This document shows, in pieces, positions 1-7,007 of a DNA stretch of 9,434 nt. How positions within the stretch are numbered: the first letter of the stretch is position 1; each line of letters starts with the position of its first letter. This DNA comes from an uncultured Blautia sp. (GTDB lineage: Bacteria; Bacillota; Clostridia; Lachnospirales; Lachnospiraceae): positions 1-9,434 of the forward strand of contig USDN01000088.1 of assembly GCA_900553515.1 (NCBI GenBank), in the 5' to 3' direction. The position numbers and the translations under genes are program-made. The notes under the pieces are model-generated. The model saw only the letters and a list, made by a program, of their open reading frames with translations, was not told where the DNA came from and searched no databases.

Positions 1-57
1 GTACTGGTGCCGGCAGAAGAAGAGGCTGAGGCAGCAGGAGAAGAAACAGCAGAATAA
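1..57 (+). CDS. C-terminal end of an unidentified protein (partial)
   Basis: Frame 1 is open from the window edge and ends in TAA at 55-57, giving 18 residues that finish in an Ala/Glu-rich acidic tail (…PAEEEAEAAGEETAE). Such tails occur on many unrelated bacterial proteins, so the family cannot be identified. The hairpin terminator that follows 15 bp later supports this being a real gene end. The start lies outside the window. Confidence 0.6.
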   Translation, partial: VLVPAEEEAEAAGEETAE

Positions 58-72
58 AAGAGATAAAATAAG

Positions 73-103
73 CAAAGAGGAGCCGGTAGAAGGCTCCTCT
101 TTG
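73..103. terminator. Bidirectional hairpin terminator between convergent genes
   Basis: A perfect 12-bp stem (CAAAGAGGAGCC at 73-84 with GGCTCCTCTTTG at 92-103) closes a 7-nt loop. The stem ends in AAA/TTT, so either transcript carries U residues at its 3' side, followed by AT-rich DNA on both sides. It sits between the rightward gene ending at 57 and the leftward DUF4317 gene ending at 111, and probably stops both transcripts. Confidence 0.8.
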
Positions 104-110
104 TTATATA

Positions 111-1244
111 CTAGTTGTCTTCTGAAAAAGAAACATGGATACCATTAACTTCAATGTCTCCCTCCATAGGGATGACCAGACATTTCCGTCCGTCTACGAT
201 CTTTGTTTCTACCAGTTCTGCACGGTCAGGATCTACATGGATCACAACATCCGGTGTTTTGATCTCCATCCTTCTGGTATTGGTGATATTGGAAGCCATA
301 AGGGCTGTGTTTTCTCCAGCAGTGGCTTCATAACAGGAATCAAAGGTCTCCAGTTTTTCTTCTTCTATACCGCATTCCTCAAACAGACGTTTTACCTCTG
401 GTTTTGTCAGCACAGCTGGTTCCGGAGCGTCTTTCTGGGCCTCCACCCATTCGTTTAATTTTTCGTGGATGTTCATGACAGTATCGTAGGCGCAGTCTTC
501 ACCCAGAGTCTCTTCCACAAGCGCGTTGAAGGAATCTCTCTGTCCTCCGGCAGAAAGTGGTGTGACACATCCAAAAAGTTCATCTACAAAGGTGCTGCGC
601 AGCTGTTCTGCATTTTTGGAATAATAAAGAAGTCCATGGATATCGGTACTTCTGTCATTAAATACCGGAAAGAGAAATCCCAGATCAGGCATTTCCACGA
701 TCCAGTCCCGGATGCGGTCTTCAATATGATTGGTTTCCGCATTGTAACAGAGCCCTGCTTTGGACAGCTTCACCGGACAGATGCTGCAGAGGATATGGTC
801 GTAGATCTCGTCAGAGGCATCGAACATATCCATACCGTCAGAGGATCTTCCGGGGATGTCATATACTGCATGGATCAGGATAATGTAATAATTTTCTCCA
901 TAGTCATATGACTGGATGACCTTATCATAAAATTCTTCTACAATGGCATCATCCTGAAGCTTGCTTCCACGGAGCTTCATAAGGAATTCCTGAGTTCCGC
1001 CTTCTTTTTCCTGGTCCAGAGGAAATTCCATATTGATGAGATTTTTTCCAATGGTTCCGGACAGAGTCTTTTTAAAGATTTCAAAGTATTTGAAGCTTTC
1101 TTCCTCGGAAAGGGAGAGAAAAGCTTCTTTTAATTTTGTTTTTTTGTTTTTTTCTCCGTCAACATAGCAGCCGCAGATACGGGTAATGGAACATCTGTCA
1201 GGAGTAAACTGCTTTTTGATCTCGGATATTTCTTTTTTATTCAT
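111..1244 (-). CDS. DUF4317 domain-containing protein
   Basis: This 377-residue protein is recognised as the DUF4317 family, common in Lachnospiraceae and related Clostridia, from its N-terminus (MNKKEISEIKKQFTPDRCSI, then RICGCYVDGEK) and the KTLSGTIGKNLINMEFPLD stretch near residues 59-77. The family has no established biochemical function, and none is proposed here. There is no signal peptide or membrane segment, so it is probably cytosolic. The region after about residue 340 is a short, probably beta-rich tail ending in SEDN. The start is supported by an AAGGAG ribosome binding site about 11 nt upstream and by a promoter 41 bp upstream with consensus -10 and 17-bp spacing. The gene appears monocistronic and shares a terminator hairpin with the gene on its 3' side. 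It is divergent from the sugar-binding gene at 1469. Confidence 0.9.
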   Translation of the reverse strand: MNKKEISEIKKQFTPDRCSITRICGCYVDGEKNKKTKLKEAFLSLSEEESFKYFEIFKKTLSGTIGKNLINMEFPLDQEKEGGTQEFLMKLRGSKLQDDAIVEEFYDKVIQSYDYGENYYIILIHAVYDIPGRSSDGMDMFDASDEIYDHILCSICPVKLSKAGLCYNAETNHIEDRIRDWIVEMPDLGFLFPVFNDRSTDIHGLLYYSKNAEQLRSTFVDELFGCVTPLSAGGQRDSFNALVEETLGEDCAYDTVMNIHEKLNEWVEAQKDAPEPAVLTKPEVKRLFEECGIEEEKLETFDSCYEATAGENTALMASNITNTRRMEIKTPDVVIHVDPDRAELVETKIVDGRKCLVIPMEGDIEVNGIHVSFSEDN

Positions 1245-1273
1245 AGAGTAAATGTCTCCTTCTTTATGCAGGG

Positions 1274-1313
1274 TTCAGGAATCTATTATAGCCTGAAATC
1301 CTGTCAGGAGCAA
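1274..1313 (-). promoter_or_regulatory. Promoter of the DUF4317 gene with operator-like repeats
   Basis: Read on the minus strand, the -10 is a perfect TATAAT (1285-1290) and the -35 is TTGCTC (1308-1313), separated by exactly 17 bp. The half-site (T)CAGGA occurs repeatedly around it. TTCAGG (1274-1279) and CCTGAA (1292-1297) form an inverted repeat that brackets the -10. TCCTGTCAGGA (1299-1309) is a perfect palindrome inside the spacer that touches the -35. The promoter is well supported. Its use as an operator is inference, and the regulator is unknown. Confidence 0.7.
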
Positions 1314-1399
1314 GAGGGGGACGTTCAGAGTCTGGAATTATGAAAGGCTTCATTTTTTCGAGAATGATTATGGAAGATAAAGAAAATATCTGTATTTTT

Positions 1400-1427
1400 T
1401 TTATGGAGACTGTTAAAATGGTATTAA
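1400..1427 (+). promoter_or_regulatory. Candidate promoter of the first sugar-binding protein gene
   Basis: Two overlapping extended -10 candidates are visible: TGTTAAAAT (1411-1419) and TGGTATTAA (1419-1427). The second has TTTATG (1400-1405) 16 bp upstream as a weak -35. Its layout resembles the better promoter at 2510-2538 (TTTATA, then TGGTATAAT). A weak -35 would fit a gene needing an activator such as the adjacent AraC-type regulator, but no clear activator site was found. A short AAAATA/TATTTT inverted repeat (1383-1398) lies just upstream. Confidence 0.35.
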
Positions 1428-1468
1428 TGGGCAGGATTGGTCCATGAGGCAAAAGGAGGGGGCAACTA

Positions 1469-2485
1469 ATGAAAAAAAGGACACTGGCAGTTTTTGCCTG
1501 TGCAGCAGTCATCAGCAGTACCGGAATATCCGTGGAAGCTGCAGAAACAGAAAACAGAGAAAATGCCAGGATAGGCATTTCTATTTATGATTTTGAAGAT
1601 GATTATATGACTTTATACCGCACAGAGCTGGTGCGTTATCTTATAGAGGAATTAGGTTTTTGCGAGGAGAATATCCTGGTGGAGGATGCCGAAAATAATC
1701 AGGAGATACAGACGGAACAGATCAGTGGGTTTATTGATCATCAGGTGGATGCCATGATCCTGAATCTGGTACATCCGTCCGGTGCTCCGCAGATCACAGA
1801 CATGTGCAGTGAAGCAGGAATCCCTGTGGTCTATATCAACCGTCAGCCTTACGGAACAGAAATTGACAGATGGGAAGAGGATGAAATCCCGGCAGCTTAT
1901 GTAGGTGCAGATGCAAGACAGTCCGGCATATATCAGGGGGAAGAGATTGCAGACACGGAAAATCAAGGAGATATCAACGGAGATGGAACGGTTTCTTATG
2001 TTATGATACAAGGAGAGCCAGAAAACATAGATACACAGTACAGATCCGCATATTCGGTGAAGGCTCTGGAGGATGCCGGAATAAAAACAAAAGAGCTTCT
2101 GGCAGAAAATGGCAACTGGAACAGAGAACAGGGAACGGACATTGCCAGAAAAGCGCTGGAACAGTTTGGAGATGAAATAGAAGTTATATTCTGCAATAAT
2201 GATGCAATGGCTATGGGAGCTTTAGACGCAGTCAGAGAAGCCGGGAGAAAAGCAGGGGAAGACATCTGCATTATAGGTGTAGATGCGCTTCCGGAGGCGG
2301 TACAGAGCGTAATAGACGGTGAGCTTACAGCTACGGTATTTAACGATTATTTTAGCCAGTCTCATACGGCAGCAGATGCTGCGGCCAGATATCTTCAAGA
2401 TGGGGAAACAGAGTCTGTAACCATGATCGATTATATAAAAGTAACAAAGGATAATGCAGAATCGATTCTTGAAAGGATCAGCTGA
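1469..2485 (+). CDS. Secreted galactose/glucose-binding-like protein (periplasmic-binding fold I)
   Basis: This 338-residue sugar-binding protein resembles E. coli MglB. A signal peptide (Lys/Arg n-region, hydrophobic core to about residue 22) leads to a likely cleavage near A24-A25. No proper lipobox is present, because C11 lies too early. The start is set by AAGGAGGG at 1453-1460. Equivalents of the MglB sugar contacts can be placed by eye: D44 (D14), N99 (N91), D188 (D154), R192 (R158), W217 (W183), N243-N244 (N211), D272 (D236) and N292 (N256). Two differ: F16 is Y46 and H152 is N186. A calcium-loop motif DINGDG lies at 168-173. The gene precedes a two-component system with a 79-bp gap and no intervening terminator. 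Its role is probably extracellular sugar capture for sensing or uptake. The altered contacts suggest a ligand or affinity different from the MglB-like protein at 7008. Confidence 0.85.
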   Translation: MKKRTLAVFACAAVISSTGISVEAAETENRENARIGISIYDFEDDYMTLYRTELVRYLIEELGFCEENILVEDAENNQEIQTEQISGFIDHQVDAMILNLVHPSGAPQITDMCSEAGIPVVYINRQPYGTEIDRWEEDEIPAAYVGADARQSGIYQGEEIADTENQGDINGDGTVSYVMIQGEPENIDTQYRSAYSVKALEDAGIKTKELLAENGNWNREQGTDIARKALEQFGDEIEVIFCNNDAMAMGALDAVREAGRKAGEDICIIGVDALPEAVQSVIDGELTATVFNDYFSQSHTAADAAARYLQDGETESVTMIDYIKVTKDNAESILERIS

Positions 2486-2509
2486 GTAATGACCTGAGGA
2501 TAAAATCCA

Positions 2510-2538
2510 TTTATAAAATTTCAGCCGCATGGTATAAT
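2510..2538 (+). promoter_or_regulatory. Extended -10 promoter of the regulator-kinase-binding protein operon
   Basis: TGGTATAAT (2530-2538) is a perfect TATAAT with an extended TGn motif. TTTATA (2510-2515) lies 17 bp upstream as a partial -35 (4 of 6 consensus bases). The predicted start of transcription near 2545 gives a leader of about 20 nt. That leader contains GGAGGG (2553-2558), 6 nt before the regulator ATG. The whole promoter lies in the 79-bp gap after the first binding-protein gene. Confidence 0.7.
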
Positions 2539-2564
2539 GAAGGTCAGAATTTGGAGGGAATTGA

Positions 2565-4187
2565 ATGGAACTATATAATGTACTTCTGGTAGATGATGAG
2601 GCAGATGTGCTTCTTGCCATGAAGAAAAAAATAAACTGGGAAGCTCTTGGATTCTGTCTTGCGGGGACTGCAGAAAATGGACAGGAGGCTCTGGAGATGA
2701 CAGAGCAGCTTCATATAGATGTAGTAATGACAGATATCAAGATGCCTTATATGGACGGACTGACCCTTTGCCGCAGACTAAAAGAAAATTATCGTAATAT
2801 GAAGGTAATCATTTATTCCGGATTTGATGATTTTGAATTTGCACGGGAAGCCGTACATCTGGAGGCAGAAGAGTATCTTCTGAAACCTATCAGCGCAAAG
2901 GATATGCAGGAGGTTTTTACCAGAGTAAAGAAAAAACTGGATCAGGAGTATAATGAATACAGAAATCTCAGCAGGCTTTCAGAATACTATAGAAAAAGTC
3001 TTCCGGCTATGAGAGAGCAGCTTGTCATGGGAATACTGGAGGGACATCTGACAGGAGATCGGGCAAAAGCTATGATGGAAACCTATGAAATAGACCTGGA
3101 AGCTCCGTTTTATGCGGTTTCCATGCTTTATGCAGAGGCAGATATAAAAGGGGAGACAGACCGGGCGGCCCGGTTTCTTACGCTGCCTTTAAAGGATATG
3201 GTGCAGGATTATCTTCGAGATAAGATACGCTTTTTCAGTACATCTTTTCTTGACCGGGTGATCGTTGTCTTTCTTATGGACAGACCGGAGAGTATGGAAC
3301 AGGTCCTTTATCATATGGATCAGATATGTAAAATGGGATTTCGTGTTCTGAAAGCTTCTGTAACAGCGGCTGTAAGTCAGATCTGTACACAGACAGATGC
3401 TTTGCATACAGCTTATGAAGAAGCAGCAGGCGCTATGGAATATAAGACTATTCTGGGAAGCGGCCAGGTTCTTTATATTAATGACATTGAACCCTGTTCC
3501 AGAGAAACAGATCTTGCAGGAGAGTATGATTTCAGAGAATTAGTCCGTGCAGTTAAGCTGGGGGACAGGACTGAGACAGATACAGCTATCTCCCACTTTA
3601 TGAAAAGCATCAGAAAAGAGACGATTTCTCCAGGACAGTATCAGCTTCTTTTTATGGAACTTTTATCAGAACTGATGAAGATCATACGTGCATATAAACT
3701 TCAGCCTGGTCAGATTTTGGGCGAACATGCAGGCTCCTGGCAGGAATTTTATAAATATATTTCTGTGGATGAACTGGAAAACTGGCTCCAGGAGGTGTGC
3801 ACAAAACTCCGTCATACCCTTCACCATGAAAGAAGGGATTCTACAGCCCGTCTTACAGAACAGGCAAAAGCGTATATCCGGGAACATTATAAGGAAAATG
3901 ATCTTTCGGCAGACAGTCTTTGCCGATATCTGAATGTCAGTGCAGCCTATTTTTCTACTATTTTTAAAAGGGAGGTAGGAATGAGTTTTGTGGCCTATCT
4001 GACGCAGGTACGCCTGGAGCATGCGGTGGAGCTTCTTCGTACCACGGAGGATAAAACCTATATTATTGCAGCCCAGGTAGGATATACAGAACCAAATTAT
4101 TTCAGTTATGTATTTAAGAAACAATATGGGATATCTCCGTCCAGATACCGGGCAAATATGGTATCCCAGGAGCAGAAAACAGAATAA
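2565..4187 (+). CDS. YesN-type response regulator (receiver + AraC DNA-binding domain)
   Basis: This 540-residue cytoplasmic transcription factor is the expected partner of the kinase encoded 15 bp downstream. Residues 1-120 form a CheY-like receiver with D10-D11 (metal site), D57 in TDIKMPYMDG (phosphoacceptor), S85 and K107 in LLKP. The middle part (about 125-425) has no clear motif and matches the variable linker typical of YesN regulators. Residues 430-535 form an AraC/XylS double helix-turn-helix: the first motif is around LCRYLNVSAAYFSTIFK, the second around IIAAQVGYTEPNYFSYVFKK, ending with the usual YGISPSRYR. Length and architecture are typical of the family. Its likely targets are the binding-protein genes of this locus and perhaps a distant transporter (inference). 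YesN regulators usually act as activators. Confidence 0.93.
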   Translation: MELYNVLLVDDEADVLLAMKKKINWEALGFCLAGTAENGQEALEMTEQLHIDVVMTDIKMPYMDGLTLCRRLKENYRNMKVIIYSGFDDFEFAREAVHLEAEEYLLKPISAKDMQEVFTRVKKKLDQEYNEYRNLSRLSEYYRKSLPAMREQLVMGILEGHLTGDRAKAMMETYEIDLEAPFYAVSMLYAEADIKGETDRAARFLTLPLKDMVQDYLRDKIRFFSTSFLDRVIVVFLMDRPESMEQVLYHMDQICKMGFRVLKASVTAAVSQICTQTDALHTAYEEAAGAMEYKTILGSGQVLYINDIEPCSRETDLAGEYDFRELVRAVKLGDRTETDTAISHFMKSIRKETISPGQYQLLFMELLSELMKIIRAYKLQPGQILGEHAGSWQEFYKYISVDELENWLQEVCTKLRHTLHHERRDSTARLTEQAKAYIREHYKENDLSADSLCRYLNVSAAYFSTIFKREVGMSFVAYLTQVRLEHAVELLRTTEDKTYIIAAQVGYTEPNYFSYVFKKQYGISPSRYRANMVSQEQKTE

Positions 4188-4202
4188 AAAGGTTGCTATC
4201 CT

Positions 4203-6005
4203 ATGGACTATTTGAAAAATAAATGGAATAAGCTGCGTACATATATCAACAGACGGGAACTTCAGTTTATGCTTTCCGTATCCTTTACTCTGGTGGCTCT
4301 GGTAGGAATGGTGTTTATCGGCGCTTTTCTTTATCAGAGTTATGGAAGAGCGGCAGAGGAAATGATGTTCAATGATAACCGCCAGCTGATCAATCAGGTG
4401 GAGATCAATCTGAATAATTACCTGCGGAATATGATGAGGATTTCCGATGCCATGTACTATAATGTGATCAAGCAGGTAGACATGAAAACGGATGATATCT
4501 CACAGGAACTGGATCTTCTTTATGAGGTGAATAAAGACAGCCTGGTAAGTGTCGCCTGTTTTTCGGAAGACGGAGAACTGATCAGTGCTGCTCCGGTAGG
4601 CAGTGTGAAGAAAAATGTAGATATCACAGAACAAAACTGGTTTGCCAATGCCAGGGATAAAATGGAAAACCTGCATTTTTCTGAACTGCACGTACAGAAT
4701 ATATTTGAAAACAGTAATGGACGTTATTATTGGGTAGTTTCCCTGAGCCGGGGTGTGGAGCTGACGACAGAAGGAAAAATGTCAGGAGGGATACTTCTGG
4801 TAGATATGAACTTCAGTGGGATTCGTCAGATTTTTACCGAGATCAACAGCCGGGGTCTGGGATATGTTTATCTGGTAAACAGTGAGGGAGAGATCATTTA
4901 TCATCCGAAACAGAATCTGATCTTTTCCAATATGCTCAAAGAGAATAACAAAACAGCCAGTCAGTACGATGATGGAGTCTATGAGGAAACTTTTCAGGGT
5001 GAGGAACGTACTGTGATCGTAAAGACAGTAGGATATACCGGATGGAAGATTGTCAGCGTTACACCAAAGAAAGAACTTCTGCAGGATTTCAGCAGCACTA
5101 AGCTGATGGCTGTGATCATTATTATCCTGTCAGTGACTTTAATGGTCTTTGCCAATCAGTTTGTTGCAGTGCGTATCGCAAAACCTCTGAAAAAACTGGA
5201 AAATTCCCTGCAGGGAATTGGTGTGGACCGGCAGCCGGATATTTATACAGGAGGCTCTGTGGAGATCCAGCATTTAGGTCAGACTATCCGATCTATGGTG
5301 GATCAGCTGCAGCGTCTTACAGATGATATTGTCCGGGAGCAGGAGGAAAAGAGAAAAAGTGAACTGGATGCGCTTCAGTCTCAGATCAATCCTCATTTTT
5401 TGTATAATACGCTGGATTCTATTATGTGGATGATTGAAAGCGAGCGCTATGAAGATGCAGTAGCTATGGTAGATTCGCTGGGAAAACTTCTTCGTATCAG
5501 TCTTTCAAAAGGGAAAAACATCATTACGGTAGGAGATGAACTGAAGCACGCCAGAAGCTATCTGGACATCCAGAAATACAGATATAAAAATAAGTTTACA
5601 TCCTTTTTTGATATAGAAGAAGGAATTGAAAAATACAGAACCATTAAACTGATCATCCAGCCGCTTTTGGAGAATGCCATTTATTATGGAATGGAGTACA
5701 TGGACGGAGAAGGAGAGATCCATATCCGTGCATACACAAGTGGTGAAGATCTTTTTATAGAGGTGGAGGATAATGGACTTGGAATGCCTCAGGAGCAGGT
5801 GGAAAGACTGCTGACAGAGAATTCTGAAACAAGGAGCAAAGGATCCGGTATCGGTCTTAAAAATGTCCATCAGCGTATCCGACTGTATTTTGGAACAGAG
5901 TATGGCCTGGAGATCACAAGCGAGCCGGATGAAAAAACTGTCGTGCGTATCCATCTGCCAAAAACAGAGGAGACTTCTCCGGGAGAAGGAGGAAACATAC
6001 CATGA
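4203..6005 (+). CDS. LytS/YesM-type sensor histidine kinase with extracellular Cache domain
   Basis: This 600-residue membrane kinase has TM1 at about 21-45, an extracellular dCache-like sensor region (about 46-298), TM2 at about 301-323 and a HAMP linker to about 375. The His_kinase domain (PF06580 type) has QSQINPHFLYNT with the phospho-acceptor H398. The ATPase domain shows the N box (LLENA, N491), DNGLGMP (from D523) and GSGIGLKN (from G547). This order is diagnostic of kinases paired with YesN regulators. Its ribosome binding site is weak (AAAAAGG, about 10 nt away), so translation may depend on coupling to the regulator gene 15 bp upstream. Its stop overlaps the next start (ATGA), which ties its synthesis to the membrane-anchored binding protein. 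In clostridial XylFII-LytS systems such a binding protein docks on the kinase's extracellular domain. The same is inferred here, but the ligand is not shown. Confidence 0.93.
   Translation: MDYLKNKWNKLRTYINRRELQFMLSVSFTLVALVGMVFIGAFLYQSYGRAAEEMMFNDNRQLINQVEINLNNYLRNMMRISDAMYYNVIKQVDMKTDDISQELDLLYEVNKDSLVSVACFSEDGELISAAPVGSVKKNVDITEQNWFANARDKMENLHFSELHVQNIFENSNGRYYWVVSLSRGVELTTEGKMSGGILLVDMNFSGIRQIFTEINSRGLGYVYLVNSEGEIIYHPKQNLIFSNMLKENNKTASQYDDGVYEETFQGEERTVIVKTVGYTGWKIVSVTPKKELLQDFSSTKLMAVIIIILSVTLMVFANQFVAVRIAKPLKKLENSLQGIGVDRQPDIYTGGSVEIQHLGQTIRSMVDQLQRLTDDIVREQEEKRKSELDALQSQINPHFLYNTLDSIMWMIESERYEDAVAMVDSLGKLLRISLSKGKNIITVGDELKHARSYLDIQKYRYKNKFTSFFDIEEGIEKYRTIKLIIQPLLENAIYYGMEYMDGEGEIHIRAYTSGEDLFIEVEDNGLGMPQEQVERLLTENSETRSKGSGIGLKNVHQRIRLYFGTEYGLEITSEPDEKTVVRIHLPKTEETSPGEGGNIP
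5974..5992 (+). promoter_or_regulatory. Hairpin overlapping the ribosome binding site of the anchored binding protein
   Basis: CTTCTC (5974-5979) pairs perfectly with GAGAAG (5983-5988) around a 3-nt loop. The right arm covers the first bases of the Shine-Dalgarno AAGGAGG (5986-5992), which lies 9 nt before the ATG at 6002. Ribosomes finishing the kinase gene would melt the stem, so it may enforce translational coupling. The structure is visible in the sequence; the coupling function is inference. Confidence 0.4.
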
Positions 6006-6991
6006 AAAAGAAACGGTACCAGTGGCGGATCGGAGGAGTTCTCCTTACGGCGGCAGTGATACTGGGCGGCCTTTATTACTATGGGATCTTTGCACGGCAA
6101 AGCGAACGTCCTGCAGTTTATTCTGTGATTCTTTATCAGAATACAAATGATGAGTGGGCTACTTTTGTGGAAGGGACAGAACAGGCTGAGGAGGATCTGG
6201 ACATTGATGTAAATTATGTTTATCTTGCCAGAGATGATACGGCACAGGAGCAGGCGGCAGCTGTCCGCAGAGAGATCCAGGCTGGTTCTTCCGGGATTCT
6301 GCTGGCTCCTGTGGATACTGAAGAAGTACAAAAGGTTCTGGAATCGATGTATTTTACAGTTCCTGTACTGTGTGTGGAAACCGGAGCCGGAGATTCATTT
6401 CCTGTACTGCGCACAGATGACAGGGCTATGGGAAAGGCCATGGGAGAAGCGATTCTTGAGGATATGGACAAAAACGGAAGTCAGAGAAAAGTAGTCATCC
6501 TGACTGAATATATGGAAAGAGACAGCGTCAGGCTCAGATATGAAGGGCTGAGAGAAGCCCTGGAAAAGGCAGATGACAGTGTGATTATAGAAGAACGGGA
6601 ACGGATTCATGAAGACTTTGGACTGGGGCGTTTTATCAAATCTGTATTTTATGATGATCCGCCATATCTGGTAACTCTGGATAAATATATGACAGAACAG
6701 GCAGCTGCCGCATGGACAGGATACAGACAGGAAAATGAAAAGAAGGAACTTTTCTGCAGGATCTATGGAATTGGAAATACTGCCCGTACAGTAAATGAAC
6801 TGGATAATGAAAATATTGCAGCTTTGATGTATCAGAATGAATTTAATATGGGATATCAGGGAATTACCTATCTGACACAGAAGCACAGAGAAAAATGGCT
6901 GAAGAAAAATACAGCCATCAGTTACAGGATAGTCACAAAGAAATCTTTGTATGAAGATGAAAATGAGAGACTGCTGTTTTCGAATACCTGA
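6002..6991 (+). CDS. Membrane-anchored sugar-binding-like protein, probable kinase sensor partner
   Basis: This 329-residue protein has a basic N-terminus and one membrane segment (about 10-30), with no lipobox and no clear cleavage site, so it is likely an uncleaved anchor. Residues 38-315 resemble periplasmic-binding fold I (peripla_BP_4 type): a VYSVILYQNTNDEWATFVEG strand-helix start, GSSGILLAPVD at about 95-105, VPVLCVETG at about 120-128, and AALMYQNEFNMGYQGI near 273-288. It lacks the MglB-type calcium loop and the GHxDxxxR and NWN motifs found in the protein at 7008, so it belongs to a divergent branch. The start overlaps the kinase stop as ATGA, with AAGGAGG upstream. Both placement and anchoring match the XylFII-like proteins that sense sugar for LytS kinases. 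A role as sensor rather than transporter component is inference. The ligand cannot be read from the sequence. Confidence 0.8.
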   Translation: MKKKRYQWRIGGVLLTAAVILGGLYYYGIFARQSERPAVYSVILYQNTNDEWATFVEGTEQAEEDLDIDVNYVYLARDDTAQEQAAAVRREIQAGSSGILLAPVDTEEVQKVLESMYFTVPVLCVETGAGDSFPVLRTDDRAMGKAMGEAILEDMDKNGSQRKVVILTEYMERDSVRLRYEGLREALEKADDSVIIEERERIHEDFGLGRFIKSVFYDDPPYLVTLDKYMTEQAAAAWTGYRQENEKKELFCRIYGIGNTARTVNELDNENIAALMYQNEFNMGYQGITYLTQKHREKWLKKNTAISYRIVTKKSLYEDENERLLFSNT

Positions 6992-7007
6992 CAGGGAGGG
7001 GGAGATA

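Noticed and set aside
465..911. 148-codon plus-strand open frame
   Set aside because: It is antisense to the DUF4317 gene, which has a promoter, a ribosome binding site and recognisable family sequence.
1339..1360. Hairpin followed by T-run (ATGAA/TTCAT) as a terminator
   Set aside because: A 5-bp AT-rich stem is too weak, and no plus-strand gene ends upstream of it in the divergent intergenic region.
6951..7007. Upstream in-frame start for the MglB-like lipoprotein
   Set aside because: It would overlap the preceding gene and put 19 polar residues before the signal peptide. The ATG at 7008 has a strong ribosome binding site and an ideal lipoprotein signal.
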